36,067 nucleotides of DNA from Nonomuraea guangzhouensis. GTDB lineage: Bacteria; Actinomycetota; Actinomycetes; Streptosporangiales; Streptosporangiaceae. Location of the stretch: NCBI RefSeq assembly GCF_019396345.1, contig NZ_JAHKRM010000061.1:1-36067 (forward strand), in the 5' to 3' direction. The notes under the pieces are model-generated. The model did no database searches. It saw only the letters and a list, made by a program, of their open reading frames with translations, and was not told the origin of the DNA. Shown one piece after another: positions 7,157 through 15,017 of the stretch; the first letter of the stretch is position 1; every line of letters begins with the position of its first letter. The translations under genes and the position numbers were made by a program.

Positions 7157-10017
7157 TTGGTCTCCAGGAAGGAGAAAGAGAACTCCGCAGGCTGAACCAG
7201 CAGGTGGTACTGCGACAGCGGACCGGGGCCACAGGACTGCGAGCCGATACCGTGCTGGCCATGGTCGAGGTTGACCCACACCCGGTCGCCGGCCGTGAGG
7301 TCGGTGCGGTGCGCGGCGGTGTCCAACTGCTCGTTGGTCCAGCGCCGCGCGCTGAACCAGAACTCCGGGTCGCCCTCGATCCTGAGGCCGCCGATCTCCG
7401 CCCAGCGGACGTCGGCGCGGGCGCCGTTCTCCTGCGGGCGGACGTACGGCGTTTGCAGCTCGTCGACTGTGGACTCCCAACGGCCCAGCATGGAGGCCGA
7501 CCTGGTGTCCGGGTACGCCTCACCGGGACCGCCGCCGAACCACCGCACATGGTCCGTCGAGCCCGCGAGCCCGAACCGGATGCCGAGCCGGGGCAGCGGC
7601 ACCTGCCAGTCGCCTTCGGGCGTCACGGAAACGGTCAGCTTCAGCCGGGTGCCGTCGGAGGTCCACCGGTAGACGGTGGCGAGGCCCGCCTCCCGGGCAG
7701 CGGGCGCCACCCTGGTCCGCACGGTCAGCGCGTCGTCGCCCAGTTCGACGGAGTCGAGGCGGTGCCGCATCCGGTGCAGGCCGAATGTGCGCCACAGCGA
7801 GCCGAAGCACACGCCGTCCTGCCAGGAGGTGCCGTTGTCGTTGTCGGTGGCCGCCCGGAAGACGTCCAGGCGCAGGCCGTCGACCGCCACCTTGCCGATC
7901 GACGTCAGAGCGCCGGTGCGGGGGGCGAAGGTGGCCGGTCCGAGGGTGATCTGCCGCTCGCCGAGGACGGGCCTGGAGGAGGCGGTGACGGATGGCGCCT
8001 GCCATGCGGTCACGGGGAGCTGGCCCCAGGCCACCGGGTGGCCCTTCGGTGCCCATGAGGTGTCCGTCGTGAGCAGCGCCCGTATCGTCCACTGCCTCTC
8101 GCCGCCGCGCGTGCCGGCCGGTGGCTCGGGCAGCGTCAGGTCGGCGGACTCGCCCGGTGCGAGCGCCGGCACCGGCAAGGCGCCGGCCTCGACGGTCTCG
8201 CCGTCCACCTGGTACGACCATTCGAAGGCGAGCGCAGACAGGTCGGCGAAGTCGTGCCGGTTGGTGACCCGCACGGTGCCGTCCGTGCCGCCGACCTCGA
8301 TACGCACCGGTTCGATCACCTTCTGGTACTCCAGCAGCCCCGGCGAGGGCGTGCGGTCCGGGAACACCAGCCCGTCGCAGCAGAAGTTCCCGTCGTGCAG
8401 TTCCTCGCCGAAGTCACCGCCGTAGGCGTAGCCGAGATCCGCGTGCTTGATCCCGTGGTCGATCCACTCCCAGACGAAGCCGCCCTGGAGCCGCTCGTAC
8501 GATTCGAAGATCCGCTGGTAGTCGGCGAGCCCGCCGGGGCCGTTGCCCATGGCGTGCGCGTACTCGCACAGGATGAAGGGGAGTTGGCGCCTCTTGTGCG
8601 TGCCGCCGTCCAGTTCCTGGCCGATGCGCTCGACCTCGGCGTGGGAGGCGTACATCCGTGAGTACACGTCCGTGTCACGGCAGTCGCCGTCGCCCTCGTA
8701 GTGCACGAGCCGCGAGGAGTCCCGGCCGTGGATCCACGCGGCCATGGCCGTCAGACCACGTCCGGTACCGGCTTCGTTGCCGAGGGACCACATGACGACC
8801 GACGGGTGGTTCTTGTCTCGCTCGACCATGCGGGCGGCGCGGTCGAGCAGGGCGGGGGTCCAGCGGTCGTCGTCGACGGGGTTGTCGCGCCAGGACTGCT
8901 CGGTGAAGCCGTGGGTCTCCAGGTCGCACTCGTCGATGACCCACAGCCCGTACTCGTCGCACAGATCAAGGAAGGCCGGGTGCGGTGGGTAGTGCGAGGT
9001 GCGGACGGCGTTGATGTTGTGCCGCTTCATCAGCAGCACATCCTCGCGCATGGTCTCCAGGTCCAGCGCGCGGCCCTGCTCCGGGTGCCACTCGTGCCGG
9101 TTGACGCCCTTGAAGAGGACGGGCCTTCCGTTGACCTTGATCAGGCCGTCCTCGAGGATGACCGTGCGGAAGCCGATCCGGAGCGGTACGCGTTCGCCCT
9201 CGGTGGCCAGCACGCCGTCGTACAGCTTCGGTGTCTCGGCGGTCCACGGCTCGACGGGGACGGTCACGGACTCGCCGGCGGCGACATCGACCGCGAGCGC
9301 GGGCACGGTGATCCGGCCGTCCACGTCCGAGTCGACCTTCAGCGTGCCCTCGCCGGTGACGTGGTCGTACGAGGCGTGCACGAAGAAGTCGAGGACGCTG
9401 CCGGCCGGGCGGTGCAGCAGCGTGACATCGCGGAAGATGCCCGGCAGCCACCACTGGTCCTGGTCCTCCAGGTAGGAGCCGGCCGACCACTGGTGGACCC
9501 GGACCGCGAGCACGTTGCCACCGGGCCTGAGCAGGTGCCCGACCGTGAATTCGTGCGGGAGCCGGGAGCCCTTGAACTCGCCGAGATCCGTGCCGTTCAG
9601 CCACACCCGGGCGCAGGACTCGACGCCGTCGAAGCGGAGCACCGATTGACCGTCCGATGGCCAGTCGGACGGCAGGTCGAAGACGCGCAGGTGATCACCG
9701 GTCGGATTCTCCGTCGGGACGCGCGGCGGGTCGACCGGGAAGGGGTAGAGGTGGTTGGTGTAGATGGGAGAGCCGTGGCCCTGCAGGACCCAGTGGCCGG
9801 GCACAGTCACCTCGGCCCAGTTCCCCGCCTCGTATCCCGGCTCGGCGAACGAGTCGTCCTCGGTGTCGGCCGTCGGTGACAGACGCAAGCGCCAACTCCC
9901 GTTCAGCGAGAGCGACCTGGCGTCCGAGAACGCATACCAGGCGCGGGGCGGCAGGGCCCCGCTGCCCGGCGAGACGTCCTCAACGTAGGCGATGGCCGTG
10001 GTGGTGCGGAAAGACAT
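7153..10017 (-). CDS. lacZ: Glycoside hydrolase family 2 beta-galactosidase
   Basis: A 954-residue LacZ-type enzyme that hydrolyses terminal beta-D-galactosides. Domains in order are: jelly-roll sugar-binding domain (about 50-205; GHWVLQGHGSPIYTNHLYPF is classical), two Ig-like domains flanking the catalytic TIM barrel (about 295-590), and the C-terminal beta-galactosidase small-chain domain (about 670-950). The acid/base is Glu415 in SLGNEAG. The nucleophile is Glu485 in ILCEYAHAMGN. The metal and sugar pocket segments RTSHYPPHP and FVWEWIDHG are present. The start ATG has AGGAG seven bases upstream. There is no signal peptide, so it is cytoplasmic and the substrate must be imported, fitting the coupled MFS gene. 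It is about 70 residues shorter than the E. coli enzyme, within family range. Transcription starts in the 10018-10353 gap, which carries a LacI-type operator. Confidence 0.95.
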   Translation of the reverse strand: MSFRTTTAIAYVEDVSPGSGALPPRAWYAFSDARSLSLNGSWRLRLSPTADTEDDSFAEPGYEAGNWAEVTVPGHWVLQGHGSPIYTNHLYPFPVDPPRVPTENPTGDHLRVFDLPSDWPSDGQSVLRFDGVESCARVWLNGTDLGEFKGSRLPHEFTVGHLLRPGGNVLAVRVHQWSAGSYLEDQDQWWLPGIFRDVTLLHRPAGSVLDFFVHASYDHVTGEGTLKVDSDVDGRITVPALAVDVAAGESVTVPVEPWTAETPKLYDGVLATEGERVPLRIGFRTVILEDGLIKVNGRPVLFKGVNRHEWHPEQGRALDLETMREDVLLMKRHNINAVRTSHYPPHPAFLDLCDEYGLWVIDECDLETHGFTEQSWRDNPVDDDRWTPALLDRAARMVERDKNHPSVVMWSLGNEAGTGRGLTAMAAWIHGRDSSRLVHYEGDGDCRDTDVYSRMYASHAEVERIGQELDGGTHKRRQLPFILCEYAHAMGNGPGGLADYQRIFESYERLQGGFVWEWIDHGIKHADLGYAYGGDFGEELHDGNFCCDGLVFPDRTPSPGLLEYQKVIEPVRIEVGGTDGTVRVTNRHDFADLSALAFEWSYQVDGETVEAGALPVPALAPGESADLTLPEPPAGTRGGERQWTIRALLTTDTSWAPKGHPVAWGQLPVTAWQAPSVTASSRPVLGERQITLGPATFAPRTGALTSIGKVAVDGLRLDVFRAATDNDNGTSWQDGVCFGSLWRTFGLHRMRHRLDSVELGDDALTVRTRVAPAAREAGLATVYRWTSDGTRLKLTVSVTPEGDWQVPLPRLGIRFGLAGSTDHVRWFGGGPGEAYPDTRSASMLGRWESTVDELQTPYVRPQENGARADVRWAEIGGLRIEGDPEFWFSARRWTNEQLDTAAHRTDLTAGDRVWVNLDHGQHGIGSQSCGPGPLSQYHLLVQPAEFSFSFLETK

Positions 10018-10148
10018 GTGTCTCCTAAGTGTGTCGAGCTGCACATCGCTCGCGGCCCGCGAACACATGCGGTGCGCAGGCGAGGGCGAACGCGGGGAAG
10101 GCGAGGCCCACGACGGCGGAGGCTGAGCTCTGGGGGTGCACAGATCCT

Positions 10149-10176
10149 CCGTTACCGTTAACGTGAACGGTAACGG
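10149..10176. promoter_or_regulatory. LacI-type operator palindrome
   Basis: Two 11-bp arms, CCGTTACCGTT and AACGGTAACGG, form a perfect inverted repeat around a 6-bp spacer (AACGTG). Repeated GTTAACGTGAAC-like cores are typical of LacI/GalR-family operators in actinomycetes. It lies about 130 bp upstream of the beta-galactosidase start and about 180-200 bp upstream of the divergent regulator, so one site could control both the lacZ-MFS operon and lacI itself. Confidence 0.85.
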
Positions 10177-10353
10177 ATTCTGGCTCACCGGATCGATCCC
10201 CGTCAAGGCCCGACCTCGAACGGTTTCGCGATCCATGGCGCTGCCCGGCGAGGGCCCGGGTCGCGGCGCGGCGGCGGGCAGGGACCGCGGCCTCCGGTGA
10301 ACCTGCTTGACTTGGGACACAGGCAGCACGAGGAAACGGAGTGTGTAGGCGGC

Positions 10354-11391
10354 GTGGCGGGACAACGAGAAACGGAAGAGCAGCCAGGGCGGGACTCCCT
10401 CGGCGCGGGGACCGTCAAGCGCGTCACGCTGCGCGATGTCGCCAAGGCGGCGGGCGTGTCGCATCAGACGGTCTCGCGGGCGATCAACGGCAAGGGAGAG
10501 ATCGACCCTGAGACCCGGCGCCGGGTGCTCGACGTCGCCCGGCGACTGCGGTACCAGCCCAGCCGGTTCGCCCGGGGGCTGGTCCGCCCTGAAGTCGTGA
10601 CCGTGGGGCTCATCGTCCCCGACGTGGTCAACCCGTTCTTCCCCGAGTTCATGGCAGGGGTGTTCGCGGCCGCGGACCAGCGGGGCTGGCAGGTGCTCGT
10701 GGCCAGCACCGAGAACACCCCACCCCGGGAGCTGGCCCTGCTCCGCTCGCTCGGACGGCAGGTCGACGCGCTCGTCAGCTACCTCAGCCACTCCGACGCA
10801 CAACTCGAGCCGTACGTGGCCTCCGTGCCGCTGGTCATCGTCGACCGCGGGATGGACTCATCCACCTACGCACTGGTCGAGGTCGACACCGCGGCCGGGA
10901 TCAGGGCCGGGATGCGGCACCTCATCGACCAGGGACACCGCCGGATCGGCATGATCGACTGCGCGCCGATCTGCGACCCGTTCGTCCGGCGCCGTGTCTT
11001 CGCCGAGGTCGCCGAGGAACACGCCCTGCCGATCGACGACCACTGGAGAATCGTGGGCGAGCAGACCCTGGACGGCGGCGCCGCCGCGTTCGAGGCGCTC
11101 CACGCCGCACACCCGGACCTCACCGCCGTGTTCGCCTTCAACGACCTCGTCGCGATCGGCGCGCTCCGGGCCGCTCGCCGGCTCGGCATCCGAGTGCCGG
11201 ACGACTGCGCGCTCGTCGGTTACGACGGGCTGAGCGTCACCGATCTGCTCGACCCGCCACTGACCACCCTCTACCTGGACAAGCGACGGCTGGGCGAAAT
11301 GGCCGTCCACCAGGTCGACCGGCTCCTCGCCGGTGAACTGCCACCCCCCGCCGTCCTGACGCCGCGCCTGAACGTCCGCGGCACGACCTGA
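10354..11391 (+). CDS. LacI-family transcriptional repressor
   Basis: A 345-residue regulator with the LacI DNA-binding headpiece VTLRDVAKAAGVSHQTVSRA plus the hinge helix region YQPSRFARGL, followed by a periplasmic-binding-protein-like sensor domain (VGLIVPDVVNPFFPEFMAGV; TAVFAFNDLVAIGALRAARR; VPDDCALVGYDG). It should bind the palindrome at 10149-10176 and repress the divergent beta-galactosidase/MFS operon until a sugar inducer binds. GTG 10354 was chosen as start because it leaves a short leader before the headpiece and has GGAG 11-14 bases upstream. GTG 10297 would add 19 residues without a ribosome-binding site. A start nearer the headpiece cannot be excluded. Confidence 0.93.
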   Translation: MAGQRETEEQPGRDSLGAGTVKRVTLRDVAKAAGVSHQTVSRAINGKGEIDPETRRRVLDVARRLRYQPSRFARGLVRPEVVTVGLIVPDVVNPFFPEFMAGVFAAADQRGWQVLVASTENTPPRELALLRSLGRQVDALVSYLSHSDAQLEPYVASVPLVIVDRGMDSSTYALVEVDTAAGIRAGMRHLIDQGHRRIGMIDCAPICDPFVRRRVFAEVAEEHALPIDDHWRIVGEQTLDGGAAAFEALHAAHPDLTAVFAFNDLVAIGALRAARRLGIRVPDDCALVGYDGLSVTDLLDPPLTTLYLDKRRLGEMAVHQVDRLLAGELPPPAVLTPRLNVRGTT

Positions 11392-11519
11392 CCCGGGGAT
11401 GACGGCAGGTAGCGAACTGCGCTGCGAACCCTGGCCGCCCGTCCGTCGAGGGCTGGGTCGGTGGTGGTGGTTTCGTCGGGATTTGTCCAGGTGCGCATGT
11501 TGGAGGTGGGGTAGGCAGC

Positions 11520-11682
11520 GGGGAGAGGCTGTTCCAGGGAGTCGGGCATGCGCGGGATGAACGCGCCGGCCTCCCAGCGCGCCTGCGGCGCCGTTCTGGT
11601 CTCGGCGTGGGGTCGCCGGTTGTAGACCTCGCGGATGAACCGGCCGATCGCGGCGTCCAACTCGGGCAGGGTCAGCTGTGCC
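11520..11682 (-). pseudogene. Mu/IS481-type integrase-core transposase, C-terminal remnant
   Basis: The minus strand encodes LPELDAAIGRFIREVYNRRP, then HAETRTAPQARWEAGAFIPR and MPDSLEQ. This is the C-terminal end of the rve integrase core and start of the beta-barrel of Mu/Tn552/IS481-like transposases (RWEAGGFLPRMPESLEQLDL in typical members). The upstream two thirds are absent: the homology begins exactly where the crcB-like frame takes over near 11683. A deletion that removed most of an IS also took the start of the fluoride-channel gene. Confidence 0.7.
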
Positions 11683-12056
11683 TGGCCTTGCTGGGCGCGT
11701 TGGCGCGCTACGGGCTGGGGATGGCCTTCCCGCGTCCGCCTGGCGGGTTTCCTTGGACGACCTTTGCCATCAATGTCACCGGCTGCCTGTTGATCGGGGT
11801 GCTGATGGTGGCCATCACCGAGATCTGGGACGTGCCCGCGTGGGTACGGCCGTTGCTGGGCGTGGGCGTGCTGGGCGGGTTCACCACCTTCTCCACCTAC
11901 ATCGTCGATACCGGCCAGCTGCTGACGGCCGGTGCCCCCCGTGAGGCGCTGCTGTATCTGGTGGCCACCCCGGTGATGGCGTTGGCCGCGGTCTGGGCCG
12001 GGAGCACGGCCACTCGATCCTTGGCCCGTCGGGCCGCCGGCAGGAGGCGGGTATGA
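11683..12056 (+). pseudogene. crcB: CrcB/Fluc fluoride channel subunit, 5' end lost
   Basis: This frame encodes nearly all of a Fluc-type fluoride exporter subunit: LLGALARYGLGMAFPRPPGG, the TM2 motif TTFAINVTGCLLIGVLMVAI with the conserved Asn, and GVGVLGGFTTFSTYIVDT (Phe-box and Thr/Ser pore region), then a fourth helix. The usual first ten to twelve residues before GALARYGLG are replaced by transposase-derived sequence. No ATG or GTG with a ribosome-binding site lies at the right place. The frame stays open upstream to an ATG at 11607, so a chimeric protein with about 25 foreign residues is possible. Four-bp overlap (ATGA) with the next gene. In actinobacteria two CrcB genes usually make a heterodimeric channel, so loss of this one may disable the pair. 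Confidence 0.75.
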
Positions 12057-12406
12057 AGCTGGAAGGGTCCGCGCTGCGGCTGACCATTTTCGTCGGCGAC
12101 AGCGACATCTGGCACCACCGGCCGCTGTATCACGAGATCGTGCACCGCGCCCACCAGGCTGGGCTGGCCGGCGCCAGCGTCTTTCGCGGGATGGAAGGGT
12201 ACGGCGCCTCCAACCACATCCACACCAGCCGCATCCTGTCGTTGTCGGAAGACCTGCCGCTGGCGATCATCATCGTCGACGCGGGCGAGAAGATCCGCGC
12301 CTTCCTGCCCCAGCTGGACGAGCTGGTCACCGAGGGGCTGGTCATCCTCGATGAGGTCGAAGTGATTCGCTACGTCGGCCGCACCAGCGCGGGGCAGGCC
12401 GGATGA
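12053..12406 (+). CDS. DUF190 (PII-like fold) protein
   Basis: A 117-residue DUF190 protein. Family marks are LRLTIFVGDSDIWHHRPLYH, AGLAGASVFRGMEGYGASNH and LPLAIIIVDAGEKI, then EGLVILDEVEVIRY. DUF190 proteins have a small ferredoxin-like, PII-related fold and very often sit between or beside crcB genes. A regulatory or ligand-binding role on the channel is suspected but not established. ATG overlaps the upstream stop by four bases, and its own stop overlaps the next crcB start in the same way, so all three are translationally coupled. Confidence 0.93.
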   Translation: MKLEGSALRLTIFVGDSDIWHHRPLYHEIVHRAHQAGLAGASVFRGMEGYGASNHIHTSRILSLSEDLPLAIIIVDAGEKIRAFLPQLDELVTEGLVILDEVEVIRYVGRTSAGQAG

Positions 12407-12765
12407 CGATCGTGCTGCTGGCCCTCGGGGCGGCGCTCGGCGCGCCGCTGCGCTACCTGGCCGATCGTTTGGTTCAGGCCCGCCACGACACCCTGTTCCC
12501 GTGGGGCACCTTCACCGTCAACATCTGCGGTTCGCTGCTGCTGGGCTTCCTGGCCGCCTTGCCCGCCGACTCCGCGGTGATGGCCGCCGCCGGGGTCGGC
12601 TTTTGCGGAACGCTGACCACCTACTCCACCTTCAGCTACGAAACGCTGCGCCTGGCCCAGGACGGCTCGCGTTTCGCGGCGCTGGCCAACGTCATCGCGA
12701 GCGTGATGGCCGGGCTGGGGGGCGGGGTGTGCGGGATGGCCCTGGCCCGCGCTGTGGCCGGATGA
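12403..12765 (+). CDS. crcB: CrcB/Fluc fluoride channel subunit
   Basis: A 120-residue integral membrane protein with four helices, the normal size for Fluc. Motifs present: GAALGAPLRYLADR in helix 1, WGTFTVNICGSLLLGFLAAL (pore Asn and Gly-rich packing), and GFCGTLTTYSTFSYET (Phe-box region). Fluc dimers are dual-topology channels that lower cytoplasmic fluoride by passive export. This copy pairs with the damaged crcB two genes upstream. It starts in a 4-bp overlap with DUF190 and ends in a 4-bp overlap (ATGA) with the PAP2 gene. No fluoride riboswitch was seen upstream of the operon; that region has been replaced by transposase sequence. Confidence 0.93.
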   Translation: MTIVLLALGAALGAPLRYLADRLVQARHDTLFPWGTFTVNICGSLLLGFLAALPADSAVMAAAGVGFCGTLTTYSTFSYETLRLAQDGSRFAALANVIASVMAGLGGGVCGMALARAVAG

Positions 12766-13400
12766 CGGGCCGGATGACGGGCTCGCGGCCACGCGGGTGC
12801 CTGATGCGGGCCGATCGGGCGCTGGCCGCGCGGGTGTGGCGTCGCCGCAGTCCGGCGATGGTGTCCGCCGCTCGGGTGGTCGGCGCGCTCGGCGATCCCC
12901 AGCTCGCCTACCCGCTGGCGGCCGCCGCGGGCGTGCTGGCCCGCCCACAGGCAGGTCGGGCCGGCCTGGCTGGACAAACGTCTATGCGGCTGGTGGCGGT
13001 GGTGTGCGCGGGCGGGGCCGTGCGGCGCCTGTGCTCGGAGCTGGTGCGCCGGCCCCGGCCGCCGGTGCACGCGCGGCTGGCTCCGGCCGAGGGCTACAGC
13101 CTGCCGTCCAAGCACACCACCCTGGCGGTTCTGGCCGCCGGAGCGGTCGTCCGCGTCGCCGGGCTGCCCGCGTCGGCGCGGTGGACGGTGCCGGCGGCGG
13201 CCGGGGTGATGGTCGGGCTGTGCCGGGTGACGCTGGGCGTGCACTGGCCGGCTGACGTGATCGCCGGCCTCGGATTCGGGCTGGGCTGGTGGTGGGTCGG
13301 CGACCGGATCATCTCAGGCCCGATACGCCGACCGGACTGCTCCGCTTGTCCGGCTTTCGCCGCTCCCTCGCCGCTCCCTGCCGAAGGAGAACACGCATGA
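12762..13400 (+). CDS. PAP2-family membrane phosphatase
   Basis: A 212-residue membrane protein of the type 2 phosphatidic acid phosphatase family, which removes phosphate from lipid phosphates such as undecaprenyl pyrophosphate or phosphatidate. The three signature blocks are present: CSELVRRPRPP (basic residue and Arg-Pro), EGYSLPSKHTT (PSGH-like with Lys for Gly, catalytic His kept) and CRVTLGVHWPADVIAG (SRxxxGxHxxxD with Cys for the first Ser; nucleophile His kept). Several hydrophobic helices surround them. ATG at 12762 overlaps the crcB stop. A second ATG 12 bases downstream and another at 12804 are alternatives. The stop overlaps the MFS start. The link of a lipid phosphatase to fluoride export genes may reflect envelope stress or simple operon hitch-hiking. 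Confidence 0.85.
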   Translation: MTGRMTGSRPRGCLMRADRALAARVWRRRSPAMVSAARVVGALGDPQLAYPLAAAAGVLARPQAGRAGLAGQTSMRLVAVVCAGGAVRRLCSELVRRPRPPVHARLAPAEGYSLPSKHTTLAVLAAGAVVRVAGLPASARWTVPAAAGVMVGLCRVTLGVHWPADVIAGLGFGLGWWWVGDRIISGPIRRPDCSACPAFAAPSPLPAEGEHA

Positions 13401-14674
13401 CACCTGAGGAGGACGACACCAACGACCCGGCCAACACCGCGGCCGAGGACGCCGCCCCCGGCGACGCCCGACCGGATCGGTGGCTGACACCCGGGGTGGC
13501 GGGGGTCGGCGCGGCCAGTTTCTTCTCCGACGCCGGCCACGAGATCACCACCGCGCTGCTGCCGTCCTTCCTCACCACCACGCTGCACGCCGGGCCGGCC
13601 GCCCTCGGGCTGATCGAAGGCGCCTCTGATGCGCTGATCGGGGTGTCGAAGCTGGCCGGGGGGCCGCTGGCCGATGATCCGCCGATGCGGGCCCGGCTGG
13701 CCCGCGGCGGCTACCTGGGCACCGCGCTGCTCGGCGGCGCGATCGGACTGACGGCGGCGGTGTGGCAGGTGGCGATCTTGCGGGCGGGCTCGTGGGTGGC
13801 CCGCGGGCTGCGCTCGCCGTCGCGGGACGCGCTGCTCGGCGTGCTGGCCCCGCGCATCGGCTACGGGCGCGCCTACGGGCTGGAACGGGCCGGGGACAAC
13901 CTGGGCGCGGTTGCGGGCCCGTTGCTGGCCGCCGCCCTGGTCGCGGTCGTCGGGCTGCGGCCTGCGCTGCTACTGGCCGCCGTGCCGGGGCTGCTGGCCG
14001 CCATCGCGATCAGCGTCGCCGCGCGCGAGGCGGGTCGTGCGGTGCGCGCCCCGCAGGGGCGGCGCCGGCTGCTGCTGAACGTGGCCGAGCTGCGCCAGGC
14101 CGGGCTCGCGCGAGCGCTGCTGCCGGTCGCCTTGTTCGAATGCGGCAACATCGCCACCACTCTGCTGATCTTGCGCGCCACCGGGCTGCTGCACACCGGC
14201 GGCCGGGACCTGGCCGCCGCCACCTCGCTGGCGATCCTGATCTACTCCGGTCACAACGCCGTGGCCGCCGTCGCATCGCTGGCGGGCGGGGCGCTGATCG
14301 ACCGGGCCGGCCCGCGCCCGGTGTTCGCCGTCGGCGCGGCCGCCTACGTGCTGGCCTACCTCGCGCTGGCCGCGGGCGTGGGCGGCTGGCCGCTGCTGGT
14401 GGTCGCGTTCGCGCTGGCCGGCGTCGGGATCGGGCTGGCCGAGACGGCCGAGTCCACGCTGGTGGCCCGGGCGCTGCCGGACCGGCTGCGGGGCAGCGGG
14501 TTCGGGCTGCTCGGCATCGTCCAGGCCGGCGGAGACCTGTTCTCCTCCGCCGTGGTCGGGCTGCTGTGGGCGGTTGTGTCTCCGGCGGTGGCCTTCGGCT
14601 ACGCCGCCACCTGGATGCTCGCCAGCCTCACCGCGACCGCTCTCGTGGCCGGACGCGCCTGGCGCACACGCTGA
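13397..14674 (+). CDS. MFS transporter
   Basis: A 425-residue major facilitator, last gene of the crcB operon. An acidic N-terminal tail (about 30 residues) precedes FFSDAGHEITTALLPSFLTT, typical of a subgroup of actinobacterial and proteobacterial MFS proteins of unassigned drug or metabolite efflux type. The conserved SWVARGLRSPSRDALLGVLA resembles the MFS motif after helix 4. Twelve helices are visible, ending at ALVAGRAWRTR. The start ATG overlaps the PAP2 stop and is preceded by GAAGGAGAA eight bases upstream. Export of a toxic small molecule is a reasonable guess; the substrate is not shown. Confidence 0.88.
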   Translation: MTPEEDDTNDPANTAAEDAAPGDARPDRWLTPGVAGVGAASFFSDAGHEITTALLPSFLTTTLHAGPAALGLIEGASDALIGVSKLAGGPLADDPPMRARLARGGYLGTALLGGAIGLTAAVWQVAILRAGSWVARGLRSPSRDALLGVLAPRIGYGRAYGLERAGDNLGAVAGPLLAAALVAVVGLRPALLLAAVPGLLAAIAISVAAREAGRAVRAPQGRRRLLLNVAELRQAGLARALLPVALFECGNIATTLLILRATGLLHTGGRDLAAATSLAILIYSGHNAVAAVASLAGGALIDRAGPRPVFAVGAAAYVLAYLALAAGVGGWPLLVVAFALAGVGIGLAETAESTLVARALPDRLRGSGFGLLGIVQAGGDLFSSAVVGLLWAVVSPAVAFGYAATWMLASLTATALVAGRAWRTR

Positions 14675-14813
14675 GCACGGCATCCGGCGGTGGCCAGGAC
14701 CATCAGGAATCCCAGACATCCCGCTGGAGCGGGTGCTGACCGTATGAGGTCCCGGTTCGCTTTGCGTGTGCGGGTCGGATGCGCGGGCGATGACCGGTGG
14801 ACCGTTGCTGCGG

Positions 14814-15017
14814 TCAATGGTCGGTCGTTTTGTGTCCGTCCGTTTCGTAGACGTCGGGTATGCCGTCGTGGTCACGGTCGGTGGTCTCGAGTTCGTGGAT
14901 GCGCCGGTAGGTGCGGTTGCGCAGGCGCAGGATGACCGTCGCCAGCAGCGCCGCGGTCAGGGAGCCGGCCAGTACCGCTACCTTGACGTGCACGCTGGCT
15001 ATCGCGTCTATCGCCAC
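14814..15017 (-). CDS. Small membrane protein with Asp-rich (EF-hand-like) C-terminus
   Basis: A 67-residue protein from GTG 15017. It has one transmembrane helix (VKVAVLAGSLTAALLATVIL), then a basic cytoplasmic stretch RLRNRTYRRIHELE, then DRDHDGIPDVYE, a calcium-binding loop-like motif as in EF-hands and thrombospondin type-3 repeats. Very similar small proteins of unknown function occur widely in actinobacteria. An upstream in-frame extension to 15104 is not like the family and was left out. No clear ribosome-binding site is seen, so the true start may be GTG 14993 or the 5' end may be altered. Confidence 0.55.
   Translation of the reverse strand: MAIDAIASVHVKVAVLAGSLTAALLATVILRLRNRTYRRIHELETTDRDHDGIPDVYETDGHKTTDH

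Noticed and set aside
10018..10803. N-terminal extension of beta-galactosidase to 10803
   Set aside because: The extension runs through the operator region and antisense of the lacI gene; ATG 10017 has a good AGGAG and the protein begins like its family there.
11400..11700. Fluoride riboswitch upstream of crcB
   Set aside because: The sequence before crcB is antisense transposase; no fluoride-aptamer-like GGCGAT...pseudoknot arrangement was visible.
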